Notes: generated by a model not told the origin, from the letters alone. Shown: positions 17,829 through 27,951, numbered from the stretch's first letter. The stretch: DNA of 64,000 nt from Bacteroidia bacterium (GCA_025454875.1 JALONP010000002.1:62001-126000); one strand, 5' to 3'. Translations and numbers: made by a program.

Positions 17829-19535
17829 TTATCGGGTATATTTTCGTTTACGTATAAAATGATTCAACAAACCAAAACACAATACCAAGGTTATTGGCAA
17901 TCCTAAGTTAACCAACTGCCAATTTACACGTTGCTGTTTTACCTTGGCTTTATTAAGCAGGCGCAACGTAATCTCCTTGCTTCTTACATCAATTAATCCA
18001 GAACTATCACATAAATAATCGATACAATTAACAACAAAACGCTTGTTGCCAAACTGCTGATTGGTATAGCGGTTATAGCCCAATGGAAAAATTTCACCCG
18101 TGGTTTTTTTGCGTTGGTTGCGAATGATGTCCCCATCCGATACAACAATCATTTTGTTGTTATCAATTTTGGTTTTAAAAGGCAACTCATCATTAACATT
18201 GGCCCCCATTCGGTATTGAAAAACCGATTGAAATGTACCTTCGAGCAATACTGCCATTGGAAAACTGCCTTTACTAAACAATGTTGGATCCGGATTAATG
18301 CGTGCAATGTTTAAATCAACACGTACAGGTGCACTTAATACGCGCGCATATGGCGATGATCTTAACAACACCGTTTTGCGAATACTTTTTGTTGCGGTTG
18401 TATCAATGCTATTAGCAAACTGAAACCAAACATGATCCATGTTCTTCACAATGGGATGGTTATCCATTGGAGCAGCTACTGGATAAAACAACCATGGTAA
18501 TAATTTTTGTTGGGGTGTTCCATTTTTAAGGGTGCTTAAAATCGGAATGGCTTCACATTGGATGTCTTGAACAAGATTCGGATTAATTCGAATGCCATAC
18601 CTAAACAACAAATCATCCAAATTCAAGTCGTAACTGCCTGTCATAAAATAAGGCTCTTTGTTGAGGCTATCCATATCTGCAATTTGGGTTTCAACAAACC
18701 ACAATACCTTGCCTCCATTCATTACATACTGATCAATTTTAAACTTATCGAATTCAGAAAATGTTTCAGTTGGTTTTGGAATTATAATTCCAGCATATTG
18801 GTTGAGTGCCTCCGGTGGAACCATGCTGAGCGGAACATCCTCAACTGTGTAAAACTGCTCTAACTCTTGTTTGGCATCAGCAATATCCCAGCGTGTCAGC
18901 GTTCCATGGTCATTGATAAATGCAATTTTGGTTGTTGCCTTTTGAGTGGCTTTACGCAATACATTGGCTATTTCATACTCCAACAATTCAATTGAACTGT
19001 TAATTACCTCTTCTGGATTTGCACCAAATTGTCCCTTTAACAAATTGAGCGGATACTCGCGCCCCTTGTAAAACAAAATTGCTCCAGGAACAATTATTTT
19101 TTGCGACAATTCATCTTCGCGCTTAATTTGAACACTGGTAGGTTGCAATCCTTTTGACGATAACTCTTCGACAATGGCATTCGTTTTTGCTGTTCCACCT
19201 GCATCAAACGGATCAATGAATTCATACTGCAAATATCCATTGCTATACACCGCAAACTCATCAAGCATTTCTTTGGTTGAGCGACTTAAGCGTTTAAATC
19301 CTGCGGGGAACTCGCCTTCCAAATAAACTTTAACAAACAATACATCATCCAATTTACCAGCCAACTCTTTGCTTGCTTTCGAGAGCGAGTACCTTTTTTC
19401 AGAGGTTAAATCCATCCGTAAAAAGTAAGCTGATCCAATTAGGTTGATAAATACCAAAATACCAATTACAATGACCAACTCCGACCATGTTTGTGCTTTT
19501 ACACTTTTTGTTTTCATTGCTTTTTCCTTTACCAT
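17829..19535 (-). CDS. gldG: GldG-like ABC transporter auxiliary subunit
   Basis: 568 residues. N-terminal membrane helix (ELVIVIGILVFINLIGSAYFL), then MDLTSEKRYSLSKASKELAGKLDDVLFVKVYLEGEFPAGFKRL, which is characteristic of GldG. A long periplasmic domain of the ABC-type 'uncharacterized transport' family follows, and a C-terminal membrane helix (LPITLVLCFGLLNHFI) ends with a basic tail. In Flavobacterium GldG works with GldF and GldA in an ABC transporter linked to gliding. The start overlaps gldF by 7 nt. Assignment to gliding in this organism is inference. Confidence 0.88.
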   Translation of the reverse strand: MVKEKAMKTKSVKAQTWSELVIVIGILVFINLIGSAYFLRMDLTSEKRYSLSKASKELAGKLDDVLFVKVYLEGEFPAGFKRLSRSTKEMLDEFAVYSNGYLQYEFIDPFDAGGTAKTNAIVEELSSKGLQPTSVQIKREDELSQKIIVPGAILFYKGREYPLNLLKGQFGANPEEVINSSIELLEYEIANVLRKATQKATTKIAFINDHGTLTRWDIADAKQELEQFYTVEDVPLSMVPPEALNQYAGIIIPKPTETFSEFDKFKIDQYVMNGGKVLWFVETQIADMDSLNKEPYFMTGSYDLNLDDLLFRYGIRINPNLVQDIQCEAIPILSTLKNGTPQQKLLPWLFYPVAAPMDNHPIVKNMDHVWFQFANSIDTTATKSIRKTVLLRSSPYARVLSAPVRVDLNIARINPDPTLFSKGSFPMAVLLEGTFQSVFQYRMGANVNDELPFKTKIDNNKMIVVSDGDIIRNQRKKTTGEIFPLGYNRYTNQQFGNKRFVVNCIDYLCDSSGLIDVRSKEITLRLLNKAKVKQQRVNWQLVNLGLPITLVLCFGLLNHFIRKRKYTR

Positions 19536-20257
19536 TTGCGTGAAGTAAATGCTGTTTTAGTAGCCCAAATAAAAGCCAAAATGATGCTTAAAAAATAAAG
19601 CACATCACGTGAGTCAATAACACCACGACTAATTGAAACATAATGTGCACGAATACCCAACGATGCAACCACACTATCCCAACTGCCCAGCAAACTAAAA
19701 TTGGCTAACAAATCAAACACATTGTAAAAGGCATAACATAAAAACATAGATACTACAAACGATACAATTTGGTTATCGGTGATGGATGAAGCAAACATGC
19801 CAATAGCTACAAAACACGATGCCAACAACAACAATCCGATATACGAACCTGTAGTAGCGCCAATATCCAAATTACCTTTGGTAGCACCTAGCTGGTATAC
19901 TGTGTACACATAAATGAGCGTAGGCAATAAAGCAAAAATTACCAATACCACCCCTGCAAGGTATTTACCCAAAATGATATGCATATCACTAATGGGTTTG
20001 GTTGTGAGCACCTCAATAGTTCCCGATTTTTTTTCTTCGCTAAAAGAGCGCATCGTAATTGCAGAGATCAAAAAGATAAATACTGTTGGGGCCATATTAA
20101 ACAGTGTATCGAGGTTGGCATAACCCATATCAAATACATTGTACTCGGGCAGAATCCACATAAATAACCCAATGGCTAATAAAAAAACAGTAATCACCAC
20201 ATAGGCTATGAGTGAACTTAAAAAACTTCGTATCTCTTTTTTGAGGATGCTGTACAT
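19529..20257 (-). CDS. gldF: GldF-like ABC-2 type permease
   Basis: 242 residues with six hydrophobic segments. MYSILKKEIRSFLSSLIAYVV at the start, ITMRSFSEEKKSGTIEVLTTKPIS near 68-90 and the ILGKYLAG motif are the usual ABC-2 permease landmarks, and the length equals GldF. It sits directly before gldG with overlapping ends. It would pair with the GldA ATPase encoded 1 kb upstream in the same operon. Confidence 0.9.
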   Translation of the reverse strand: MYSILKKEIRSFLSSLIAYVVITVFLLAIGLFMWILPEYNVFDMGYANLDTLFNMAPTVFIFLISAITMRSFSEEKKSGTIEVLTTKPISDMHIILGKYLAGVVLVIFALLPTLIYVYTVYQLGATKGNLDIGATTGSYIGLLLLASCFVAIGMFASSITDNQIVSFVVSMFLCYAFYNVFDLLANFSLLGSWDSVVASLGIRAHYVSISRGVIDSRDVLYFLSIILAFIWATKTAFTSRKW

Positions 20258-20260
20258 AAT

Positions 20261-20674
20261 TTAATTCGCTTTCATTTTAATTTGAACTATTGGTGTCACG
20301 TTTGTTAACTCAAGAATCAATTCATTTTCATTGTAAACTGAAACATTCCATACAATCCATTCGCTTCTATTGTTGCCTGTGCGACCTATACTTTTAAACC
20401 AAACTTCTCTTTTGTTGGTTTGATATTGTTCCAAAAGTTGATTTCCACCAGCATTTACAAAGTAGCAGGTGCTATCTGCAAAAAAATACACGTCAGTCTG
20501 ATTGATATTAAATCCATTTACATTCCCAGTATTTGTGGTTACTACCTTCCAAGTTTGTTTACCTAAATCAAGAGAGTTAATAGGTAGTTGCTCAGGTTTT
20601 ACATCTGAGAGCGTTTCTTGAGTGCATGAACCCAGTACTAAAATAAAAGCTGCCATCAGGAAACCATTTTTCAT
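20261..20674 (-). CDS. Small putative lipoprotein inside the gld-type operon
   Basis: 137 residues with a signal peptide and lipobox (LVLGSC, Cys at about 17). The rest is beta-rich (QTWKVVTTNTGNVNGFNINQTDVYFF...WIVWNVSVYNENELILEL), possibly a lipocalin-like fold. The ATG overlaps the stop of the preceding gene (ATGA) and gldF follows after 3 bp. No family recognised. Confidence 0.7.
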   Translation of the reverse strand: MKNGFLMAAFILVLGSCTQETLSDVKPEQLPINSLDLGKQTWKVVTTNTGNVNGFNINQTDVYFFADSTCYFVNAGGNQLLEQYQTNKREVWFKSIGRTGNNRSEWIVWNVSVYNENELILELTNVTPIVQIKMKAN

Positions 20675-21279
20675 AATTTACCTCCTAAACTAATTCCTAT
20701 TGTTGTAAAACGTTTATCAATTGGAAAAACAGTTCCCGAGTACTGGTTTCGAACAAAAAGGGTAAATACAAAACCATACTCTGTATCTAAGCCTAAACCT
20801 GCGTTAAACATTGGGGCTGGAATAAACTCATCCCTTCTATATTTTACAGGTTGATCGGTTAACAAAGTATTAGAGGCATCATACCTTCCAGCTATTGGAT
20901 AAACCATTCCAGGTTCAAATTGAAAAAACAAAACCCTTGTGAAATAGAGATTGAATACAGCATATACGGGAACTTGAAATTGCTGTACCAATCCGAGTCC
21001 ACGATTATAATATTCAAATCCCGTTCCAACTCCCATATCAAACTTGCGGTATTTACTCAATAAAAACGAAGTGTTCATGCCTACAACTCCATACCTATTG
21101 TTTAAAGATAAGAATCCTCGTGTATAATTGTTAACTGTTAACCTATTCAACTTTTTGATAGAGTCGGTTTGCAATTGCCATTGGGTTAGTGGTGGTTTTT
21201 CAAAACGCATTGTATCTTGTGCTTGGGCAAACACCTTCAAAAACAAAATACTTAAAAGGCAAAAAATGAGGGTTTTCAT
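20671..21279 (-). CDS. Putative outer-membrane beta-barrel protein inside the gld-type operon
   Basis: 202 residues with a signal peptide (about 1-20, ending FAQAQ). The body shows alternating strands rich in Tyr, Phe and Gly (SLNNRYGVVGMNTSFLL, FYTRV-like and FQFEPGMVYP segments) and ends with a strand GISLGGKL. It looks like a small barrel. It is 7 bp downstream of gldA. No close family recognised. Its position between the ATPase and permease genes is unusual. Confidence 0.65.
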   Translation of the reverse strand: MKTLIFCLLSILFLKVFAQAQDTMRFEKPPLTQWQLQTDSIKKLNRLTVNNYTRGFLSLNNRYGVVGMNTSFLLSKYRKFDMGVGTGFEYYNRGLGLVQQFQVPVYAVFNLYFTRVLFFQFEPGMVYPIAGRYDASNTLLTDQPVKYRRDEFIPAPMFNAGLGLDTEYGFVFTLFVRNQYSGTVFPIDKRFTTIGISLGGKL

Positions 21280-21286
21280 TAGGTTG

Positions 21287-22183
21287 TTACTGGGTTAGGG
21301 TTTTAAAGATGTGTTCGAGTGAATCTTCTTCTAATTTCATTGACAATAAAATCCACCCTTCTTTAGCTGCAAGCCTCGATACTTCTTCACGTATATCCAA
21401 TTGGCATGAAATTTCATAGGTAGACCCTTTTTGTTTAATGCGAACCACTCCAGGTATTTGTTTTAAAACACCTTCTTTTACTGCGTTTTTAAACTCAACC
21501 ACAACAAGCATTTCATTGCGTTGGCGTTGTTGCAATTGGCCAAGTGGGTTATCAGCAACAATTTTCCCTTTGTTAATAATCACCACCCTATTGCACATTG
21601 CCTCTACTTCTTGCATAATATGGGTAGACAACAATACTGTTTTGTGTTGAGCGATTTCACTAATTAGATTTCGAATTTCACTTACCTGATTGGGATCAAG
21701 GCCCGAAGTAGGTTCATCCAAAATGAGCACTTTGGGATCGTGTAACAATGCTTGTGCGAGTCCAACACGCTGTTTGTATCCTTTTGAGAGTTGACCAATT
21801 TTCTTATGTTTTTCAGGCATCAAGCCAACGCGTTCCATGATATTTCCAACCAATTTCTGTGATTGCTTCAATTGGTATGCTCCTGCACTAAACTGCAAAT
21901 ACTCGCGTACATACATGTCTGCGTACAATGGGTTAAGTTCAGGTAAATAACCAATTTGCTTTCGAACCTCCAAAGGATGTGTAGTTACATCAAAGCCACA
22001 AACACTTGCTTTACCTGACGTTTGAGGTAAGTAACACGTTAAGATTTTCATTGTTGTGGATTTACCGGCACCATTAGGGCCTAAGAAACCCAGGACATCT
22101 CCAGGTTTGGCCTCAAATGAAATGGCATCCAGCGCCTTTTGTTTTCCATATAGTTTGGTGAGCTTCTCTACTTGTATCGACAT
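21287..22183 (-). CDS. gldA: GldA-like ABC transporter ATP-binding protein
   Basis: 298 residues. Walker A GPNGAGKST (about 37-45), signature LSKGYKQRVGLAQ, Walker B VLILDEPTSGLDP and H-loop LLSTHIMQEVEAMC are all present. It starts MSIQVEKLTKLYGKQKALD, as in GldA. The C-terminal ~80 residues (VVVEFKNAVKEGV...SLEHIFKTLTQ) are the usual extension. It should energise the GldF permease. First gene of the operon. Confidence 0.9.
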   Translation of the reverse strand: MSIQVEKLTKLYGKQKALDAISFEAKPGDVLGFLGPNGAGKSTTMKILTCYLPQTSGKASVCGFDVTTHPLEVRKQIGYLPELNPLYADMYVREYLQFSAGAYQLKQSQKLVGNIMERVGLMPEKHKKIGQLSKGYKQRVGLAQALLHDPKVLILDEPTSGLDPNQVSEIRNLISEIAQHKTVLLSTHIMQEVEAMCNRVVIINKGKIVADNPLGQLQQRQRNEMLVVVEFKNAVKEGVLKQIPGVVRIKQKGSTYEISCQLDIREEVSRLAAKEGWILLSMKLEEDSLEHIFKTLTQ

Positions 22184-22233
22184 GCGTATGAATGGTAGTC
22201 AGCAAAAGTACACAAAAGGTTGAAGTCATGGAG

Positions 22234-22281
22234 ATAAAAAAATTACCGCCCCAACCTAAAAGTGAATTCTAAATTGGGGCG
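22234..22281 (-). terminator. Rho-independent terminator
   Basis: On the minus strand a stem CGCCCCAA/TTGGGGCG with a ~19-nt loop is followed by GTAATTTTTTTA. It lies between the end of the TIG/T9SS gene (22303) and the start of gldA (22183), so it should separate the two transcription units. Confidence 0.8.
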
Positions 22282-22302
22282 ATTGTTAAACGTTGCAACT
22301 CA

Positions 22303-23802
22303 TTATTGTACTAAGAACTTTTGGTATCGAACACCTTGAATTGTTTCAACTCTCAAAAAATGAATGCCTTTGCTTACCGCATATTTATCCAAAACAATTG
22401 AATATGTATTTGCAGTAGTTTCTTTAACTTCTTCAAGTGGAATTACAATCTGTTTTCCACTCAAATCTTTGATGATGACAGATTTTAGAGTTTCTTCCGA
22501 ACTAAAGTGCAACTCGTTTTCAACTGGGTTCGGATATACAAATAATTGCGATAGCTCATTAATCCATTCTTTTACACTCGTGACCACAACATAAAAAGCT
22601 TCTTTCAATTCCAAGTAACCATCTAAATCAGATACATATCCAAAATCATATGTTCCCAATGGTATATCTGAAGGAATATCTAAAGTCAATATCATGGTAG
22701 AGTCATTTATAGCATTAAACGAACTTGCCTCAACAAAGGTAGACTGATTAAAAATACCCAGAATAATGTCTGAGCCTTGGGTAAAGCGGGTGTTCACACC
22801 TGTTAGGGTGATGTCTAATTTTTTTCCAGGGTTTCCATAATTTGGGCCTAACTCTACCAATCTAGGTTCGGAGTTTGGATCACCGGTAACTGAAAAAAGA
22901 TTAGCTGCGCTTAAATTAACCTGATTGCTACCTACCCATACATCATAACTTCCAATCCGAACAGTATTATCAAGCACTACTGTAACTTTAAGTGTTGTAT
23001 CATTTATGACTCGGATGTTAAATCCTTCAAAGTATCCACCATTATCACTTGAAAAATCAACATAAATGAAGAAACTCTCGGTCCATTTAGTTCTCGAAAA
23101 GCTAATTGTTAAATCCAGTGTTTGGCCTTTTTCACCTTCACTTGGCGATACATCTGCTATTTCCCCAAAATCAACCGCTTTCACTTCAAACGCGTTACTC
23201 TTGTTTAAAATACTGGTCCCAGTGTTAACAACTAAGTTATACATTCCTGGTTCAGCAGTTTGAGGAATAAAAACGCCCCCTTCTAAAGTAGTATCGTTGG
23301 CAGGAAATACAGATATAGGCCAATTATTGCCAATGCCTCTTACTAAAGTTGCTGTAATGTCTGAAGCTTGGGTAAATTGTGTATTTACTCCCGTAATGGT
23401 TACGGGTAAAAACTTACCCTGATCTCCTTCTGTTGGATTAATTGATTGAATAGATGCTGCAGCTCCTCCGCCAGTTACTGTAAAAGCATCTTGCAAACGC
23501 AAAGGTAAAGCCAATCCAACTATTGCAGTTAAAGCATAAGTTCCAGAAACTGCATTGCTCGGAATAACAACAGATGCCGTTACTCTTGTAGCAGAAATTG
23601 CCACAATATTGGTAAGTGGAATAATGTTAATACCCTGATTTAAAGAAAACTGAGTATTGTTGGTAAAGTTTGTGCCATTGCCAATAATCGTGACGTTGAC
23701 CGTTGTGCCTGCAACTCCAGAAGCAGGACTGATAGAAGTTAGAGATTGTGCATTTGAAACCAGGGTTACAAACAGGGTTAGAATTAATGATAGGTGTTTC
23801 AT
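22303..23802 (-). CDS. Secreted T9SS-sorted protein with four TIG-like repeats
   Basis: 499 residues. Signal peptide MKHLSLILTLFVTLVSNAQ. Four repeats of about 100 residues begin at LTSISPASGVAGTTVNV (~21), QSINPTEGDQGKFLPV (~118), ADVSPSEGEKGQTLDL (~216) and VELGPNYGNPGKKLDI (~318), each an IPT/TIG Ig-like domain. The end is a T9SS sorting domain (LFVYPNPVENELHFS, IKDLSGKQIV, KGIHFLRVE). Probably a surface adhesin or structural protein. It is preceded by a broken paralog and followed by a terminator. Confidence 0.85.
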   Translation of the reverse strand: MKHLSLILTLFVTLVSNAQSLTSISPASGVAGTTVNVTIIGNGTNFTNNTQFSLNQGINIIPLTNIVAISATRVTASVVIPSNAVSGTYALTAIVGLALPLRLQDAFTVTGGGAAASIQSINPTEGDQGKFLPVTITGVNTQFTQASDITATLVRGIGNNWPISVFPANDTTLEGGVFIPQTAEPGMYNLVVNTGTSILNKSNAFEVKAVDFGEIADVSPSEGEKGQTLDLTISFSRTKWTESFFIYVDFSSDNGGYFEGFNIRVINDTTLKVTVVLDNTVRIGSYDVWVGSNQVNLSAANLFSVTGDPNSEPRLVELGPNYGNPGKKLDITLTGVNTRFTQGSDIILGIFNQSTFVEASSFNAINDSTMILTLDIPSDIPLGTYDFGYVSDLDGYLELKEAFYVVVTSVKEWINELSQLFVYPNPVENELHFSSEETLKSVIIKDLSGKQIVIPLEEVKETTANTYSIVLDKYAVSKGIHFLRVETIQGVRYQKFLVQ

Positions 23803-23849
23803 TTAATTGATTGTTAATTTGATAACATACAAACTTATTCAAATACTTT

Positions 23850-25760
23850 TTATTTCAATATAGAAATTTTCGATAGGTAAATACCCTCTGTTGTTTCTAA
23901 CTCGATGAAATAGAAGCCATTTTGAACATCAAGCTCGTAATTTAAGTTCAAGATTGTTTCTGTTCCGAGCTTCTCTTTAATTATTTGCTTACCAGTTATG
24001 TCAAACACGATAATTGACAAAGGCTTAAAGGCACGACCATTTAAGTTAATGGTGAATATTCCCGAAGAAGGATTAGGATAAACGAATAAAGAGTGCTTTG
24101 GGGTAGGTTCGTCTAATATTCCTGTTGATACCATTTGAAACGCATCAGTTGACCGGATACTCAATCCGACTCTTGGAGAAATATACCTAAAATCAACGGT
24201 ACAAAATCGATCATTAAAAGCCTCTTGAAATAGAATTTGGCAAGCAATTGTTGTATCATTTACCCTCTCGCAATAGCTCATTTCAGGTTTAACGCTAAAA
24301 TAGGCTCCATTAAAATCGAGTGACCAGCGGTCCGCTGCGCTTCTCAATCTGATGCTGTCATTAAGTAAATAAAAATAATAAGTTGAGATTGAGTTTTTAT
24401 AAAACCGAGGTGGCTCCATTCTCCACCATTTATTTTGAGGGCTTTCTGAAACTAAAATGATTGGCCACCCCACCCTAGTTTCTATTGGAGACTCGTCATC
24501 ACTAAACAGTAGGTACTGTGGGGAGGATTGGATTATTTTAAACGACTCTCTAACTCGAACAACAGCTTTAATTGTCACTGTGTCTATTACATCAAGGTTA
24601 ATGACAGAACCAGCAAGTGTATCTTCAAATTGTAACACTACTTTACCGTTTTTAAAATGAGTATTTTCACCTTTGAGGATCAAGGTATCTGTTTGGCCAA
24701 GCGACAAGATATAGTTTTTATCAAGCTTCACATATCCTAATGGTTTATTAGTTGAAAAAGGAACAACATAATACAAAAGGTCTTGGCCTTCATAAAGTTT
24801 AATCTTTAAAACCAAAGAATTACGTTGACCAACAGTATTGGCCAAAATTGTGCAAGAGAGTATTGAATCATTTTCGACTTTTATATCACTAATATTAGCT
24901 AAATCCGCAGAAACAAATGGAATCGATCTCAGTTGACTTAGTTTCAATGATTCAAACCGGATTTAAACATTGGTTTTTAGACCTCTTGAAATTTGTTTGG
25001 GATTTACCTCTTTTACACTTGGTATTGAATCGTTTCCAATAATATCGACCCATTGGCTTTTGCATTCAAGCCAATAAGGGTCATAATTTTCAGAATATAA
25101 ATTAAAAACATATTGACCGTTGGGAATATCAAATGGAACAATGAAACGAAATGATGCAGTTGAATCATTTTGAACAGTGCTTGATAAGATAGGTGTATTA
25201 TAAATTAACCAATTATTAAACGGATTTACGAATTGAATTTTATCAAACATTGAATCATATAAAAACACCTCTTTAAAACTAACAGTTAATGTAACTGTAT
25301 CTAACTTTTCGAAACTATTTGGTGAAACTTGCGTAATAGTTGGATTGTAATCACCACCTTGTACAACAATAAATTCAGGAATAAAGAATGAATCACAACC
25401 AAGTTGCGTTTGAGACTTAGGTTCGAAAAAGCTTAAGACATATTTTAAAGTAAGATTTAATTGAGTTCCATCCACATACTCTTTCGGAACAACAAGATTA
25501 AAGTTGGTAACTGTATCATTAATATAATTGATATCCGGTAAGTTAATTTGACTTGGCACTCCATTCTTTGGGCCGAATTCGAAATACCTAGCTTCTGTTT
25601 TTCACTTTACCGAATCATTAGCAAACCTATAATAAAGAGCACAATTAACAGTGTCACCACGCTTTGCGATTGGCTTATCTACTGATAAGATTTGTGCTTG
25701 AACTAACTGAGAAGACACCAACAGGAGTATTAAAATAAGGAAGGACTTAAAATGTTCCAT
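23850..25760 (-). pseudogene. TIG/T9SS-sorted protein gene interrupted by two in-frame stop codons
   Basis: From the ATG at 25760 the reading frame is continuous for 637 codons to the stop at 23850, except for TGA at codon 53 (25602-25604) and TAA at codon 266 (24963-24965). It encodes a signal peptide (HFKSFLILILLLVSSQLVQAQ), TIG-like repeats (ITQVSPNSFEKLDTVTLTV, VKEVNPKQISRGLKTNV) and a T9SS domain (LFVYPNPSSGIFTINL, VFDITGKQIIKE). Sense sequence continues across both stops in the same frame, so there is no frameshift. The start overlaps the O-antigen-ligase-like gene by 14 nt. The most likely reading is a recently inactivated gene; assembly error or readthrough is less likely. Confidence 0.8.
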
Positions 25761-27738
25761 ATTTTGATTTATTTTGATTTAGTACATAAGTCAAAAAATC
25801 AGTTTTGTTTAGTTGTGCCTCTTTATACAAATCTAGTAACTGCTGGTCATTTGCCACAATTTGCTTTAGGTAGGTTTGCTGTTTATTTTTCGTAATTTCC
25901 AATTCCAGTATTTTGCGTAACACCGCTACTGCTATCACTTTAAAATGCTCATTTTGCTCATCATACTTAAATCTTAATAATACAGTGTAGGCATCCTTAT
26001 AACGAGAAGTGTTATAGTAGGCTCCTGACAAATTCAGAATACCTGCTGAAAATTTTGGATTAATACCCGCTGATGCTTCTAATAATGGAATGGCTTTATC
26101 ATAATTATTTTCGGCCACAAAACAGGTAGCATAATTATTTATTACGTGCACTTGGTATGGATTTAATACATATGCACTTGCAAAAAAATGTTTTGCCGTT
26201 GTAACATCATTATTTAAAAAATAACCCACACCAACATACCATAAAAGCGGCATCGTAAAGTGGTCCATGTTCGCATATTTATTGATAGATGCATTGCCTG
26301 CTTTAATAAGCATTGCTGAGTTATTTTTTGCATGTGCTAAATGCAATACTTTTTGTACACGTTCACTTTGCCATCTGTAAACACAAACGTAAATACTATA
26401 GCCAACTAAGAGCACTATCAACCAAGTAAAAAATCTTGGAATGGTTAAACTGAATTTACCAGAATAATTAGCTGCAATCCATGCAATAGCTGATAGCATA
26501 ATCCATAAATGCTCAATACGTTCGAGTGGAAAATCAACCAATGATATAAACACAAAACCTACCAATTGAAATATGATAAGTGCGTGTAGAATAAGTAGTT
26601 TGGTTTCAACTTGTTTGTAAAACAAAATGATGATGAAATATAAACTCAAGGCAAAAAAAAGCAGATAACATAATCCCCCAACAATTCCAGTTTCAGCAAA
26701 TACCCATAAAAAATCGTTGTGAGGGCGTTGAAATGTAGTGAGGCCTTCTGTAATGGTATAATTTACCTCGTAAAACTTTCCCATACCATACTTTGGAAAA
26801 TGTATTTGCCAATTTCCTGCACCCACTCCAGTAATAGGAAACTCTTGAATCATTTGCCAAGTATTGTCCCACACATTTTTACGCTCAATAAATGATTCTG
26901 TTCGCGTAAGCAGTGTCAGTTTATCGCTGTATCCAAATACTAAAATACCGCCAAGTAAACTGAAGCTTAATAAGAATAAAACTATTGTCCAACGTAGTTT
27001 TTTATTTGCTCGCGGATGCAAAGCAAATAAAACAACACACACACCTAATGCAATACCAATAGCAAGAATAACAGCACGTGTTTGTAGCGTAAGGATCAAA
27101 ACGGTTTGCACTGCTGAAAAAAAGACAAAAAGAAACTTTAATGCCTTGCTTCTTAACCCCCAACACTGCATCAATAGTGGTGGCAGTGTAACGAATAAAT
27201 AACCACTTAATAAATTCTTATGCCCAAATGTGGCATTTACCCTATACATATTATCGCTTTTAAAAATAGGTATGCCATGTGTTTGCAAATAAATTATATC
27301 TCGCAGAGCCAGTGCAGAAGCCAATACACCGCTCAATGCAATCGCCAATGTAACTTTTTGCCACGTTAACACCTCATATGTAAAACACCAATACATGGCT
27401 ATCAAAAAAAGAGCAAAGCCGATAATTTTAACAGATATATACCAAGCTTCCGTTTCATTAATTGCCTGCTGAATGGAAACTAGATAACAAATTGCGATTG
27501 CCAAAAATAGGAGTGGCAATATTGACTGAATGGAAAACGAACTCTTTACTCTTTTCCATAACACAATGGCGGTGCAACCAATAAAAATATTGAGCAATAC
27601 TTGTCGAGGTAACAAAACTGGGTCAACTCCATGAGCTGAATAAACCAAAGGCAGTAATACAATACAAATATCATACAGCACTTGAACCCAATTATTAAAA
27701 GCCTTATTCAATTGTTGATTTTTCATACGGGTATTCAA
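25747..27738 (-). CDS. O-antigen ligase/polymerase-like membrane protein with C-terminal TPR region
   Basis: 663 residues. About a dozen hydrophobic segments run to ~440, with the Wzy_C-type loop VGAGNWQIHFPKYGMG...TTFQRPHNDFLWVFAETGIVGG near 300-350, the hallmark of the WaaL/Wzy/PglL superfamily. Residues ~470-640 form TPR-like helical pairs (YVLNPYQVHVINNYATCFVAENNYDKAIPLLEAS). Fusion of this membrane domain to TPRs is common in Bacteroidota. It may ligate polysaccharide to lipid A or to proteins, including T9SS cargo; the acceptor cannot be told. It is first in a run with two T9SS cargo genes. Confidence 0.85.
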   Translation of the reverse strand: MNTRMKNQQLNKAFNNWVQVLYDICIVLLPLVYSAHGVDPVLLPRQVLLNIFIGCTAIVLWKRVKSSFSIQSILPLLFLAIAICYLVSIQQAINETEAWYISVKIIGFALFLIAMYWCFTYEVLTWQKVTLAIALSGVLASALALRDIIYLQTHGIPIFKSDNMYRVNATFGHKNLLSGYLFVTLPPLLMQCWGLRSKALKFLFVFFSAVQTVLILTLQTRAVILAIGIALGVCVVLFALHPRANKKLRWTIVLFLLSFSLLGGILVFGYSDKLTLLTRTESFIERKNVWDNTWQMIQEFPITGVGAGNWQIHFPKYGMGKFYEVNYTITEGLTTFQRPHNDFLWVFAETGIVGGLCYLLFFALSLYFIIILFYKQVETKLLILHALIIFQLVGFVFISLVDFPLERIEHLWIMLSAIAWIAANYSGKFSLTIPRFFTWLIVLLVGYSIYVCVYRWQSERVQKVLHLAHAKNNSAMLIKAGNASINKYANMDHFTMPLLWYVGVGYFLNNDVTTAKHFFASAYVLNPYQVHVINNYATCFVAENNYDKAIPLLEASAGINPKFSAGILNLSGAYYNTSRYKDAYTVLLRFKYDEQNEHFKVIAVAVLRKILELEITKNKQQTYLKQIVANDQQLLDLYKEAQLNKTDFLTYVLNQNKSKYGTF

Positions 27739-27884
27739 ATCTATTCAAAAAACCACTTGACCGAATACAACTTGCTCCCACATTGGCAATAATGTATTCC
27801 AATCCCTGCGATTGCTTGTAAATACAAGCCTTATTGGGTTTTCAATTTCAACGAAAGCGAAATAAAAAATCACATTTTTTCCAC

Positions 27885-27911
27885 AAAGTGGGGGAAAGTG
27901 GAGAAAAGTGG
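27885..27911 (+). promoter_or_regulatory. Probable MraZ operator: three AAAGTGG repeats at 10-bp period
   Basis: AAAGTGG occurs at 27885, 27895 and 27905, exactly one helical turn apart and 41 bp before the mraZ start. MraZ is known to bind direct GTGGG/TGGGN-type repeats upstream of its own operon, so this is very likely its autoregulatory site. A weak -7-like TACTTTTA follows at 27923-27930. Confidence 0.75.
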
Positions 27912-27951
27912 TTTTTTGTTTTTACTTTTACGCCATCAATAGTAAAAACAA

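Noticed and set aside
24963-25559. Two separate secreted-protein genes (24963-25559 and 23850-24947)
   Set aside because: Neither piece has a signal peptide, both lie in one frame with the ATG and signal peptide at 25760, and the repeat pattern continues over the stops.
23850-25760. Alternative genetic code or selenocysteine explaining the in-frame stops
   Set aside because: Two different stops (TGA and TAA) are involved, and neighbouring genes end normally at TAA, TAG and TGA, so recoding is not needed.
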